Below the pieces are notes generated by a model. The model saw nothing but the letters and a program-made list of their open reading frames with translations. It was not told the origin of the DNA and did no database searches. From Iamia majanohamensis (GTDB lineage Bacteria > Actinomycetota > Acidimicrobiia > Acidimicrobiales > Iamiaceae): 64,000 nucleotides of DNA. How positions within the stretch are numbered: position 1 is the first letter of the stretch; each line of letters begins with the position of its first letter. The DNA is taken from assembly GCF_028532485.1 (NCBI RefSeq), contig NZ_CP116942.1, positions 2,914,001 to 2,978,000 on the forward strand, in the 5' to 3' direction. Shown here one piece after another: positions 30,347 through 38,325 of the stretch. The position numbers and the translations under genes were made by a program.

Positions 30347-32254
30347 GTGGCGCCCGAGGCCCCGCCCCCGGCGGTCCCCACCCCCACCACCCGGACCCTC
30401 GCCGCGGTCGCCGCCGCCCTCCCTGGCGGCGGCGAGGACCGCCCCGGCCAGCAGGCGATGGCCGCCGCCGTCGAGCGGGCCATCCGCGAGCGGCGCCACC
30501 TGCTCGTGCAGGCCGGCACGGGCACCGGCAAGTCCCTCGCCTACCTCGTCCCCGCCGCCCTGTCGGGTCGGCCGGTGGTGGTGGCGACCGCGACCAAGGC
30601 CCTGCAGGACCAGCTGGTCGGCAAGGACCTCCCCTTCGTGGCCGACCACCTGGAGGGCGAGCTCTCCTACGCCGTGCTCAAGGGGCGCTCGAACTACGTG
30701 TGCCGCCAGCGCCTCGGCGAGCTCGACGCCCCCGACCAGCTGGCCCTCGACGGCCTGGCCGAGCGGGCGCCGGAGGAGGAGCTGCGCGCCCTCCGGGAGT
30801 GGGCCGCGACCACGCCCACCGGCGACCGGGCCGAGCTCGCGGTCGAGCCCTCCCCTGCGGCGTGGGCCGCGGTCAGCGTGGGGGCGCGGGAGTGCCCGGG
30901 CGCCCAGCGGTGCCCCAAGGGCGACACCTGCTTCACCGAGGTCGCCCGGCGGGCGGCCGGCGAGGCCGACGTGGTCGTGGTGAACCTGCACCTCTACGGC
31001 CTCCACCTCGAGAGCGGCGGGGCGGTGCTGCCCGCCCACGACCTGGTGGTGGTGGACGAGGCCCACCAGCTCGAGGACGTCATCTCCTCCACCTTCGGCG
31101 TCGACCTCACCGCCGGGCGCTTCGCCGCCCTGGCCCGCACGGCGCGGTCGGTGCTGGAGGACCCGGCGACGAACGACGCGGTGGAGACCGCCGGCATCGC
31201 CCTGGCCGCGACGCTGGCCGACCACGTGGGGCGCCGTCTGCGCGGCGCCCTCGACCCCGACATCGCCGACGCCCTCGTCACCGCCCGGCTGGCGCTGGAG
31301 GGGCTGGCCTCGGGCCTGCGCGCGGTGCCGACCGACCGGGAGGACGAGACCTCGGCCAAGGCGGTGCGGGCCCAGAAGACGACGGGGTTCCTGATGGCCG
31401 AGATCGACTCGGTCCTCGCCACCCCGCCCGACCACGTGGCGTGGGTGGAGGGCCCCGAGGCCTCGCCGTCGCTCCGGGTCGCGCCGGTCGACGTGGGCCC
31501 CACCCTGGCCGAGCGGCTGTGGTCCGAGACCACCGCGGTGCTCACCAGCGCGACCGTGCCGCCCGCGGCGGTGACCCGACTCGGCCTGCCCGCCGACCGG
31601 GTCGACCAGCTCGACGTGGGCAGCCCCTTCGACCACGCGGGCCACGCCCTCCTCTACTGCGCGGCCCACCTGCCCGACCCCCGGGAGGCGTCCTGGGAGG
31701 GGGCCGCCCACGCCGAGCTGCGGGCCCTCATCGAGGCGGCCGGGGGCCGGACCCTCGCCCTGTTCACCTCGTACCGGGCCATGGACGCCGCGGTCGAGGT
31801 GCTGCGGCCCCGTCTCGACGTGCCCGTCCTCACCCAGCGCGACCGGCCCAAGCCGGCCCTCGTCGCCGCCTTCACCGAGGACGAGCCCACCTGCCTGTTC
31901 GCCACCATGGGCTTCTGGCAGGGCGTCGACGTGCCGGGGCGCACCCTGTCGCTCGTCACCATCGACCGCATCCCGTTCCCGCGACCCGACGAGCCCCTCA
32001 CCCAGGCCCGCCGGGAGGCGGCCCGGGCCGACGCCTTCCGCCTCGTCGACCTCGACCGGGCGGCCACGCTCCTGGCCCAGGGCGCGGGGCGCCTCGTGCG
32101 CGGCGCCGAGGACCGGGGCGTGGTCGCGGTGCTCGACCCCCGCCTGGCCACGCGCTCCTACCGCTGGGACCTGGTCAACGCCCTGCCCCCCATGCGCCGC
32201 ACCAAGGACCGGGCCGAGGCCGAGGCCTTCCTCCGAGAGGTCACCGCCGACTGA
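30347..32254 (+). CDS. DinG/YoaA-type ATP-dependent DNA helicase
   Basis: 635-aa superfamily 2, XPD-like 5'-3' helicase. Walker A is QAGTGTGKS near residue 60 and the DEAH box is VVVDEAHQL. Between them four cysteines (one in YVCRQR, three in ECPGAQRCPKGDTC) have the spacing of an XPD-type iron-sulphur cluster. C-terminal motifs GFWQGVDVPG and QGAGRLVRG are present. Such helicases resolve R-loops or replication blocks. There is no exonuclease domain, so it resembles YoaA or actinobacterial DinG rather than Gram-positive DinG-nuclease fusions. It is translationally coupled to yihY (TGAGTG). Confidence 0.92.
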   Translation: MAPEAPPPAVPTPTTRTLAAVAAALPGGGEDRPGQQAMAAAVERAIRERRHLLVQAGTGTGKSLAYLVPAALSGRPVVVATATKALQDQLVGKDLPFVADHLEGELSYAVLKGRSNYVCRQRLGELDAPDQLALDGLAERAPEEELRALREWAATTPTGDRAELAVEPSPAAWAAVSVGARECPGAQRCPKGDTCFTEVARRAAGEADVVVVNLHLYGLHLESGGAVLPAHDLVVVDEAHQLEDVISSTFGVDLTAGRFAALARTARSVLEDPATNDAVETAGIALAATLADHVGRRLRGALDPDIADALVTARLALEGLASGLRAVPTDREDETSAKAVRAQKTTGFLMAEIDSVLATPPDHVAWVEGPEASPSLRVAPVDVGPTLAERLWSETTAVLTSATVPPAAVTRLGLPADRVDQLDVGSPFDHAGHALLYCAAHLPDPREASWEGAAHAELRALIEAAGGRTLALFTSYRAMDAAVEVLRPRLDVPVLTQRDRPKPALVAAFTEDEPTCLFATMGFWQGVDVPGRTLSLVTIDRIPFPRPDEPLTQARREAARADAFRLVDLDRAATLLAQGAGRLVRGAEDRGVVAVLDPRLATRSYRWDLVNALPPMRRTKDRAEAEAFLREVTAD

Positions 32255-32266
32255 CCCCGGGTCCGC

Positions 32267-32299
32267 GACGTCACGGGGTGCCGGGCACCTCGTGACGTC
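32267..32299. terminator. Long hairpin between convergent dinG-like gene and era
   Basis: GACGTCACG ... CGTGACGTC, with inner GGTGC/GCACC, gives about 15 pairs including one G-U. Flanking TGACCCC/GGGGGTCA can extend it. It lies between the facing stops at 32254 and 32305. Confidence 0.65.
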
Positions 32300-32304
32300 G
32301 GGGG

Positions 32305-33168
32305 TCAGAAGCCGAGGCGGTGGAACGACTCCGGGCGGCGCTGCCAGTCCTTGTCCACCTTCACCGCGAGCTCGACGTAGACGCCCTCGGGCAGCTGGGC
32401 CCGCACCCGGGTGCCCACCTCCTTCAGCACCGATCCCCCCTTGCCGATGACGATGCCCTTCTGCGAGTCGCGCTCGACGAGGATCTCCACCCGGATGCGG
32501 GGCCACTCCCACTCGGTGACCCGGGTGGCGATGGAGTGGGGCACCTCGTCGCGGGTCACGGCGAGGAGCTGCTCGCGGACCAGCTCGGCCACCCACACCT
32601 CGTCGGGGGACTCGCGCACCACGTCGTCGGGGTAGAACGGCGGCCCCTCGGGCATGCGCTCGACCAGCAGGCGCACCAGGGTGTCGACGCCCTCACCGGT
32701 GCGGGCCGACACCGGGACGTAGTCGGCGGCGGGGATCTCGGCCGCCTCCGCCAGGCGCTCGAGGGTGGCGTCGCCCCGGGCGGCGTCGACCTTGTTCACC
32801 ACCACGATGGCGTCGGGCGGCAGGCGGGCCGCCACCCACCGGTCGCCGGGCCCGATCGGCCCCGGCGCCTCGACCACCAGGCAGACCACGTCGACGTCGC
32901 GCAGGGCGTCGGCCGCGGTGTCGTTCAGGTGCTCGCCGAGGGCGGTGCGGGGCTTGTGGATCCCCGGCGTGTCGACGAAGACGACCTGGGTGCCGCCGTC
33001 GGGGTCGCCGCCCTGCTCGGGCGGGAGGTGGAGGATGCCGCGCACCTGCGAGCGCGTCGTCTGCGGCTTGTCCGAGGTGATGGCCACCTTGGTGCCGAGG
33101 ATGGCGTTGAGCAGGGTCGACTTGCCCACGTTGGGCCGGCCCACGAGGGCGACGAACCCCGACCTCAC
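32305..33168 (-). CDS. era: GTPase Era
   Basis: 287-aa essential GTPase for 16S rRNA 3'-end maturation and 30S assembly. G1 is GRPNVGKST, the switch/G2 region has DKPQTTRSQVRG, G3 is DTPG and G4 is NKVD. The C-terminal KH domain carries GKGGSVLKEVGTRVRAQL. Its ATG overlaps the stop of the CorC-type gene (ATGA), completing the phoH-ybeY-corC-era run that is conserved across bacteria. Confidence 0.97.
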   Translation of the reverse strand: MRSGFVALVGRPNVGKSTLLNAILGTKVAITSDKPQTTRSQVRGILHLPPEQGGDPDGGTQVVFVDTPGIHKPRTALGEHLNDTAADALRDVDVVCLVVEAPGPIGPGDRWVAARLPPDAIVVVNKVDAARGDATLERLAEAAEIPAADYVPVSARTGEGVDTLVRLLVERMPEGPPFYPDDVVRESPDEVWVAELVREQLLAVTRDEVPHSIATRVTEWEWPRIRVEILVERDSQKGIVIGKGGSVLKEVGTRVRAQLPEGVYVELAVKVDKDWQRRPESFHRLGF

Positions 33169-34496
33169 CGGTCGCCCCAGTCGTCGTCATCGTCGTCGTC
33201 GGGCGGGGCCGGCGGCGCGGGCGTGACCCGCACCCGCACGACCCGTCGGCCCTGCACCCGCTCGGCCCGCAGCAGCACGCCGTCGACCGCGGCCTCCTCG
33301 CCCTCGACCGGCACGTGGCCCAGGGCCTTGATGAGCACGCCGGCGACGGTGTCGACGCCGTCGCCCTCGGGGAGGTCGATGCCGAGCAGGTCGCGGGCGT
33401 CGTCGACGGTGAGGCGGGCGTTGACGCGGTAGGCCCCTCCGGTGATTGGCTCGACGCGCGGGTCCTCGACGTCGAACTCGTCGACGATCTCGCCCACCAG
33501 CTCCTCGATCAGGTCCTCCAGGGTCACGAGGCCGGCGGTGCCGCCGTACTCGTCGACCGCGATGGCCATGTGGAACTGCTCGCCCTGCATCTCCCGGAGC
33601 AGCTCGGCCACGCGCTTGGTCTCGGGCACGAAGCGGACCGGCCGCATCACCTCGGTGACCGGCTCCCCCTCCTTGCCGTCGCGCTCGACGCGCATGAGGT
33701 CCCGGGCGAACACCAGGCCGAGGACGTGGTCGACGCCCTTCTCGGAGTCGTAGACGGGGATGCGGCTGTAGCCGTTGAGGAGCACGACCTCCATGGTGTC
33801 GAGGGCCCGGAAGTCGGCCGGCACGCCCACCATGTCGGTGCGGGGCACCATGACGGTGCGGACGATGGTGTCGCCGAACTCGAGGATGCGGCGGATGAGG
33901 TGGCGCTCCTCGTCCTCGATGACGTCGGCCTCGGCCGCCTCCTCGGCGAAGGCGAGCAGCTCGTCCTCCGACACCCACGGGCCCTTCCGGAGGCCCTTGC
34001 CCGGCAGGAGCACGTTGGTCAGCCCGATGAGGCCCCGGGAGATCATCTTCAGCGGCCAGAACCGGGCCAGGGCGCGCACCGGCCGGGCGGTGAGGAGCCC
34101 GGCCCGCTCGGGGTGCTGGATGGCCCAGGTCTTGGGGGCGGCCTCGGCCAGGACGAAGACGACCACCACGTTCACGAACACGCCGACGGCCACCCCGATG
34201 CTGCCGAAGAGCTGCTCGGCCAGGAGGGTGGTCAGCGCGGTCTGCACGGCCTGGAGGCCGAGCACCACCAGCAGCAGCGGGTTGATGAAGCGCTCGGGGT
34301 GGCTCACCAGCCACAGCAGCGAAGAGGCCCCGCGCCGGCCGTCCTCCTTGAGGGCGCTCGCCCGGGGCCGGGTCATGCGGGTCAGGCCCGTCTCGGCCAG
34401 GGCGAGGAACACGAGCCCCAGGAGGAGCACGACGAGGGCGGCCAGCATGGCCACCTGGGCCCCGCCGAAGGTCGAGTCGTCGGCCGCGAGGATCAC
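33165..34496 (-). CDS. CorC/HlyC-type CNNM membrane protein with CBS domains
   Basis: 443-aa protein. A DUF21/CNNM membrane domain with 3-4 helices (about residues 20-190) is followed by two CBS motifs (VMVPRTDMVGV and VMRPVRFVPETKRV) and a C-terminal CorC_HlyC domain (GGAYRVNARLTVDDA). The family transports or regulates Mg2+/Co2+; older 'hemolysin' labels should be ignored. The tail is a run of Asp. GTG 34496 overlaps the ybeY stop (GTGA), and its own stop overlaps era. The poly-Asp end is encoded by a GTC/GTCGTC-rich tract. Confidence 0.9.
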   Translation of the reverse strand: MILAADDSTFGGAQVAMLAALVVLLLGLVFLALAETGLTRMTRPRASALKEDGRRGASSLLWLVSHPERFINPLLLVVLGLQAVQTALTTLLAEQLFGSIGVAVGVFVNVVVVFVLAEAAPKTWAIQHPERAGLLTARPVRALARFWPLKMISRGLIGLTNVLLPGKGLRKGPWVSEDELLAFAEEAAEADVIEDEERHLIRRILEFGDTIVRTVMVPRTDMVGVPADFRALDTMEVVLLNGYSRIPVYDSEKGVDHVLGLVFARDLMRVERDGKEGEPVTEVMRPVRFVPETKRVAELLREMQGEQFHMAIAVDEYGGTAGLVTLEDLIEELVGEIVDEFDVEDPRVEPITGGAYRVNARLTVDDARDLLGIDLPEGDGVDTVAGVLIKALGHVPVEGEEAAVDGVLLRAERVQGRRVVRVRVTPAPPAPPDDDDDDDWGDR

Positions 34497-35023
34497 CCGA
34501 CCACCGCCCACGGGTCGGCGGCCAGCGGCCCGTGCAGGTCGGCCAGCAGCGTGCGCTCGCGCGCCTGCATGCGCGCCCGCTCGTCGGCCTCGGCGTGGTC
34601 GTGGCCCACCAGGTGGAGGGCCCCGTGCACGACCAGCAGGGCCAGCTCGTCGTCCTCGGTGCCGGCGTGGTCCGGGGCGTTGGTCGCGGCGACCCGGGGG
34701 CACACGACCAGGTCGCCCACCAGGCCCGGGGGCCCGGCGTCGCCCGCCCCGGCCGCCTCGCGCCCGTCGACCGGGAAGGCGAGGACGTCGGTGGGGCCCT
34801 CGGCGCCCATGTGGGTCGCGTTGAGCTCGGCCATGGCCTCGGCCCCGACGAAGGTCAGTCCCACCTGGGCCCCGGCGGCGACCCCCTCCGCGGCCAGCAC
34901 GTCGGCCAGCAGGGCCGACCAGCGGTCGGCGTCGACGGGCTCGGCGCAGGCCACCTCGCCCGCGACCTCGACGGCCCCCGTCCCGGCCGGTGGGGCGCCG
35001 TCGTCGGCGCCGTCGCCGCTCAC
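34493..35023 (-). CDS. ybeY: Endoribonuclease YbeY
   Basis: 176-aa metalloprotein for 16S rRNA 3' processing and 70S quality control. The zinc-binding motif HGALHLVGHDH is at about residues 132-142. Upstream hallmarks GLTFVGAEAMAELNATHMG and GPTDVLAFP are also present. The first ~25 residues are an extra Gly/Ala-rich leader. It sits between phoH and the CNNM gene, with 40 bp to phoH and a 4-nt overlap downstream, in the conserved rRNA-maturation operon. Confidence 0.95.
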   Translation of the reverse strand: MSGDGADDGAPPAGTGAVEVAGEVACAEPVDADRWSALLADVLAAEGVAAGAQVGLTFVGAEAMAELNATHMGAEGPTDVLAFPVDGREAAGAGDAGPPGLVGDLVVCPRVAATNAPDHAGTEDDELALLVVHGALHLVGHDHAEADERARMQARERTLLADLHGPLAADPWAVVG

Positions 35024-35063
35024 CGGGGGCGGGCGTCGGTCGACGACGAGCCCGGGCGCTCGC

Positions 35064-36068
35064 TCACCGGCGGCGCTCGGGCCGGGGCGCCGCCTCGGCC
35101 CGGTCGTAGGCGTCGACGATGTCGGACACGATGCGGTGGCGCACCACGTCGCGCCGGTCGAGGTGCACGAACGAGAGCCCGTCGATGCCGCTGAGGGTGC
35201 CCTCGAGGCCGGCCAGGCCGCTGCGGGTGCCGGGCACGTCGACCTGGGTGGTGTCGCCGGTGACCACGGCCCGGGACCCGAAGCCGATGCGCGTGAGGAA
35301 CATCTTCATCTGCTCGGGGGTCGTGTTCTGGGCCTCGTCGAGGATGATGAAGCTGGCGTTCAGGGTGCGACCCCGCATGAACGCCAGCGGCGCCACCTCG
35401 ACCGCTCCCCGCTCGAGCAGGCGCTGGGAGCCCTCGGGGCCGACCATGTCGTGGAGGGCGTCGTAGAGCGGGCGCAGGTAGGGGTCGACCTTGGCCATGA
35501 GGTCGCCGGGCAGGAACCCCAGGCGCTCCCCCGCCTCCACCGCCGGGCGGGTGAGCAGGATGCGGTCGACGTCCTTGGCCTGGAGGGCCTGGACGGCCAT
35601 GGCCACCGCCAGCCACGACTTGCCGGTGCCGGCCGGGCCCAGGCCGAAGGTCACGATGTTGTCGCGGATGGCGTCGACGTAGCGCTTCTGGCCCGCGGTC
35701 TTGGGCCGCACCGTGCGGCCCCGTCCGGCCCGCAGCACCTCCGAGGTGAGCACCTCCGACGGGCTCTCGTCGGCGCGCACCATCTCGATGGTGCGCCCGA
35801 GGGTGGCCGGGTCGAGGGCGGCACCGCCCTGGAGCATGGCCACCAGCTCGTCGACCAGGCGGGCCACGTCGCCGACCTGGTCGCCCTCGATGGCCACCTC
35901 GTTGCCCCGCACCACCATCCGGGTCCCGGGGAACGCGGCCTCGATGAGGCGCAGGTTCTCGTCGTGGGCCCCGAGGAGGGGCGTCATCAGGTGGTTGCCC
36001 GGCACGTTGATCTTCACCTGGGTCGACGCCACCGGGCCTCCGGGTGCTCCCACGCCGACGGTCGGCAT
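35064..36068 (-). CDS. phoH: PhoH-like NTPase
   Basis: 334-aa PhoH family ATPase of the RNA-associated kind next to ybeY. The N-terminal part (HLMTPLLGAHDENLRLIEAAF) is a KH-like region. The core has Walker A GPAGTGKSWLA near residue 146 and Walker B FIILDEAQNTT, plus TGDTTQVDVP. It is thought to act as a helicase-like factor in RNA metabolism. ATG 36068 is the first methionine in a compatible place, and a minus-strand TAGGAT -10 lies about 17 nt upstream. It heads the phoH-ybeY-corC-era operon. Confidence 0.94.
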   Translation of the reverse strand: MPTVGVGAPGGPVASTQVKINVPGNHLMTPLLGAHDENLRLIEAAFPGTRMVVRGNEVAIEGDQVGDVARLVDELVAMLQGGAALDPATLGRTIEMVRADESPSEVLTSEVLRAGRGRTVRPKTAGQKRYVDAIRDNIVTFGLGPAGTGKSWLAVAMAVQALQAKDVDRILLTRPAVEAGERLGFLPGDLMAKVDPYLRPLYDALHDMVGPEGSQRLLERGAVEVAPLAFMRGRTLNASFIILDEAQNTTPEQMKMFLTRIGFGSRAVVTGDTTQVDVPGTRSGLAGLEGTLSGIDGLSFVHLDRRDVVRHRIVSDIVDAYDRAEAAPRPERRR

Positions 36069-36084
36069 GCGGGCGAGGGGGACG

Positions 36085-36147
36085 ATCCTACCGGTGCCAC
36101 CCCGAGGCCGACGGCTCGGTTCCGGGGCCGGGGAGCACCGGTAGGGT
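36085..36147. promoter_or_regulatory. Divergent promoters: phoH (-) and unknown gene (+)
   Basis: Minus-strand TAGGAT (36085-36090) serves phoH. Plus-strand TAGGGT (36142-36147) ends 7 nt before GTG 36154. Both are in a GGTANNNT context. Confidence 0.5.
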
Positions 36148-36153
36148 CGAGGT

Positions 36154-36714
36154 GTGGACGTGGACCGGCCCGGCGGGGGTGACGACCTCGTCACCGAGCT
36201 CACCCGGTTCCTGGCCGAGCAGCGGGCCGACGCCGCCGCCGCGGCGCGGGCCCGGGAGCGGTGGCTCCGGCAGGCCGCCGACGAGGAGGCCCTGGTCGCC
36301 GGGGTCCTCCTCGACCTGGCCGAGCGGGCCGACACCGTCGTGGTCCAGGGGGTGGCGGGCCGCACCCACCGGGGTCGGGTGCGGGGGGTGGGCGAGGACT
36401 TCGTGGCCTTGCGGACGGGCCGCAGCGACGTGCTGCTGCCCTTCGACGCGGTGCTCGCCATCCGCCCCGAGGGCCGCCCGCTCGCCGGCGCGGCCCGGGC
36501 CCAGGCCCTCGACCTGGCCCTGGCCGAGGCCCTCTCGGCGGTGGCCGGGGAGCGGCCCCGCATCCTCGTGGTCGCCCGCGACGGCTCGGGGCTGTCGGGC
36601 GAGCTGCGGGCCGTCGGGCGGGACGTGCTCACCCTCCGCCTGGCCGACGCCGACGGCACCGTCTACGTGCCGATCGCCTCGCTGGCCGAGGTGACCGTCA
36701 CCGAGGAGCGCTGA
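36154..36714 (+). CDS. Conserved-looking protein of unknown function
   Basis: 186 aa, soluble, with no signal peptide. An N-terminal helical region rich in Arg/Ala/Glu (about residues 10-50) is followed by two similar beta-rich segments. One is DTVVVQGVAGRTHRGRVRGV with DFVALRTGRSDVLLPFDAVLAI; the other is RILVVARDGSGLSGELRAV with VLTLRLADADGTVYVPIASLAEV. Each resembles an Sm-like barrel in its strand pattern, so an internal duplication of a small beta-barrel is possible. I do not recognise the family. GTG 36154 is supported by the leaderless -10 spacing. It diverges from phoH. Confidence 0.7.
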   Translation: MDVDRPGGGDDLVTELTRFLAEQRADAAAAARARERWLRQAADEEALVAGVLLDLAERADTVVVQGVAGRTHRGRVRGVGEDFVALRTGRSDVLLPFDAVLAIRPEGRPLAGAARAQALDLALAEALSAVAGERPRILVVARDGSGLSGELRAVGRDVLTLRLADADGTVYVPIASLAEVTVTEER

Positions 36715-36847
36715 CCCCGCACGAGGGCTCCGGGGGCGCCTGGTCGCCACGTTGCAGTCGTGTTACGGTCCGGTGACGGCGGTGACGACGGCCACGGCCG
36801 GCACCTCGCCGAGGCATCCCCCGCAGCACCACACCCGGACGGTCCCC

Positions 36848-37069
36848 ATGGCTGACGCCCTCCGCCCCTCGCCCCCCGACCCGCGCTACGGCCCGTCCGA
36901 CCGCGTCCGGGTCCGCAACCGCTTCGACGGTGCCTGGTGCACCGGCTTCGAGGTGGCCGACGTGGTCGACAGCCCCGACCGGACCACCCGCTACGCACTG
37001 CGGCGGACCTCCGACGGCGTGGTCCTCCCCAAGCAGTTCGGCGAGGACGACCTGGTCGCCGCCGACTGA
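36848..37069 (+). CDS. Small hypothetical protein
   Basis: 73 aa. After a Pro-rich start (MADALRPSPPDPRYGP) it reads like one small SH3/Tudor-like beta barrel: DRVRVRNRFDGAWCTGFEVADVVD, then TTRYALRRTSDGVVLPKQFGEDDLV. Such folds bind RNA, DNA or peptides, but no function is known. ATG 36848 is the best methionine. A TACGGT hexamer at 36764-36769 could start a leader of about 70 nt; an in-frame GTG at 36773 would add 25 low-complexity residues. Confidence 0.6.
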   Translation: MADALRPSPPDPRYGPSDRVRVRNRFDGAWCTGFEVADVVDSPDRTTRYALRRTSDGVVLPKQFGEDDLVAAD

Positions 37070-37076
37070 TCTCCCC

Positions 37077-37093
37077 CGGGCCGGGACGGCCCG
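37077..37093. terminator. Hairpin between convergent small genes
   Basis: CGGGCC-GGGAC-GGCCCG, extendable by flanking C5/G5 runs, lies between the facing stops at 37069 and 37110. Confidence 0.45.
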
Positions 37094-37109
37094 ACGAGGG
37101 GGACGGGGC

Positions 37110-37340
37110 CTAGTCGGCCTCGGAGGCCACGGCCTCGGGGTAGAGGTGCTCGAGGGTGCCGGGCTCGATCTTGCACGTCTCGATGAAGTCGTCGACCTCG
37201 TGCTCCTGGAGCCGGATGACCCGCCCGAAGCGGTAGGCCGGCAGCTGGCCGCCGTCGATGAAGCGGTAGAGGGTGCGCGGGGTGATGCCGAGCCGCTTGG
37301 CCGCCTCGGCGGTGCTGAGCCATCGGGGTGCGTCGGTCAC
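37110..37340 (-). CDS. Excisionase-type helix-turn-helix protein
   Basis: 76-aa DNA-binding protein of the HTH_17/MerR-like winged-helix type (AEAAKRLGITPRTLYRFIDGGQLPAYRFGRVIRL, then EVDDFIE). It resembles the small actinobacterial BldC/Rv0500A-like regulators. It is probably a chromosomal developmental or nucleoid-type factor rather than a phage excisionase, as no integrase or att site is nearby. GTG 37340 is chosen because TACAGT (37348-37353) ends 8 nt upstream. GTG 37349 and ATG 37382 are alternatives. It diverges from the Tad pilus operon, so control of that operon is conceivable. Confidence 0.8.
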   Translation of the reverse strand: MTDAPRWLSTAEAAKRLGITPRTLYRFIDGGQLPAYRFGRVIRLQEHEVDDFIETCKIEPGTLEHLYPEAVASEAD

Positions 37341-37347
37341 GGCCGGC

Positions 37348-37353
37348 ACTGTA
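37348..37353 (-). promoter_or_regulatory. -10 element of HTH gene
   Basis: Minus-strand GGTACAGT contains TACAGT, ending 8 nt before GTG 37340; a leaderless mRNA is expected. Confidence 0.45.
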
Positions 37354-37421
37354 CCCCCTTCGACCCTCTCCGACACTCTCATGTCCTCCCGTTCACCGCC
37401 GTCCCGGGGACGGGGAGGGTG

Positions 37422-37465
37422 CCCCGGCCCGGCCCACCGGGGTTTGGCCCCGGGCCCACCCGGGG
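37422..37465 (+). other. Hairpin-rich leader upstream of the Tad pilus operon
   Basis: CCCCGG-N9-CCGGGG (37422-37442) and CCCCGGG-CCCA-CCCGGGG (37448-37465) lie in the 199-bp gap before cpaB. A third weak stem, C5...G5, sits near 37510-37530. No -10 element is obvious. This may be a structured 5' UTR; see findings. Confidence 0.35.
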
Positions 37466-37539
37466 ACGAAGCGGTCCACAGCCCACCACCGCAGCCTCCG
37501 GACGCTCCCCCACGGGCGGGACGCGGGGGAAGGAGAACC

Positions 37540-38325
37540 GTGGCCGCAACCCAGATCCGCCCCCCGTCCGCCCCGGCCGACGGCGCCGACGGCGGCGACG
37601 GCGGTCGCAGCCGGCGCATCGCCCCCCGCCGGGGCCTGCCCGGCGGGCGGGCCGTGGTCGGCGGCCTGCTGGTGGCGGTGGCCGCGGTCGGCATCTTCGC
37701 CGCCGTCTCCGGCGCCGGGCAGGGGCCGAGCACCAGCTACGTGGTGGCGGCCCGCGACGTCGAGCCTGGCGCCACCCTCACCGCCGACGACCTCGAGCTC
37801 TCGGCCATCGACCTCCCGGCCGGCCAGCGCGACCGGGCCTTCACCCAGGTCGGCGACCTGACCGGGGCGGTCGCCGTCGGCCCGCTGTCCGAGGGGGAGC
37901 TGGTCCAGGCCGGTGGCCTGGCCGAGGGCTCCGACGCCAGCGTCCCGACGCTCTCGCTCTCGGTCCCCGAGGCCAACGCCGACGCCGGCGACCTCCAGCG
38001 GGGCGACACGGTCCAGGTGTACGCGACCTACGGCTCCGACACCGGGGGCACCACCATCCTCCTGGCGCCCGAGGCCACCGTCGTGGGCGTGGAGGCCGGC
38101 GAGGAGACCGTCGCCACCGGCGGCGAGGTCCTCCTCCGCCTGGCCGTGCCCACCCCCGAGGAGCGGGTCGCGGTCATCAACGCCGCGGTCACCGGGGAGG
38201 TCGCGCTGGTGCGCACCACGGGGGTCGACGACCCCGGCGCCACCGAGCGCTTCGTGCCCAGCGAGGACGTCGACGCCCCGTCGGGCGCCTCGGGGCCCAC
38301 GACCACCACCGAGGGGGACGGCTGA
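37540..38325 (+). CDS. cpaB: Flp pilus assembly protein CpaB (RcpC)
   Basis: 261-aa inner-membrane-anchored protein. A cytoplasmic N-tail is followed by one transmembrane helix (about residues 40-62, VVGGLLVAVAAVGIFAAVSG) and an SAF domain (YVVAARDVEPGATLTADDLELSAIDLPAG). A second beta-rich RcpC-like region (TLSLSVPEANADAGDLQRGDTVQVYATY) and a Thr/Glu tail follow. CpaB belongs to the Tad secretion apparatus. GTG 37540 has an excellent AAGGAG site. The stop is followed directly by the next GTG (TGAGTG), so it opens the Tad operon. Confidence 0.9.
   Translation: MAATQIRPPSAPADGADGGDGGRSRRIAPRRGLPGGRAVVGGLLVAVAAVGIFAAVSGAGQGPSTSYVVAARDVEPGATLTADDLELSAIDLPAGQRDRAFTQVGDLTGAVAVGPLSEGELVQAGGLAEGSDASVPTLSLSVPEANADAGDLQRGDTVQVYATYGSDTGGTTILLAPEATVVGVEAGEETVATGGEVLLRLAVPTPEERVAVINAAVTGEVALVRTTGVDDPGATERFVPSEDVDAPSGASGPTTTTEGDG

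Noticed and set aside
37110-37340. Phage excisionase or mobile-element remnant
   Set aside because: The HTH_17 fold is shared with chromosomal BldC-like regulators; no integrase, att repeat or composition shift is nearby.
37382-37384. ATG 37382 as start of the HTH gene
   Set aside because: It lies upstream of the likely -10 hexamer, and the added residues are not part of the domain; GTG 37340 fits the leaderless spacing.
37354-37539. Confident c-di-GMP riboswitch call
   Set aside because: Only one short GEMM-like word is present and the P2 hairpin is lacking; kept as a finding to test, not as a feature.
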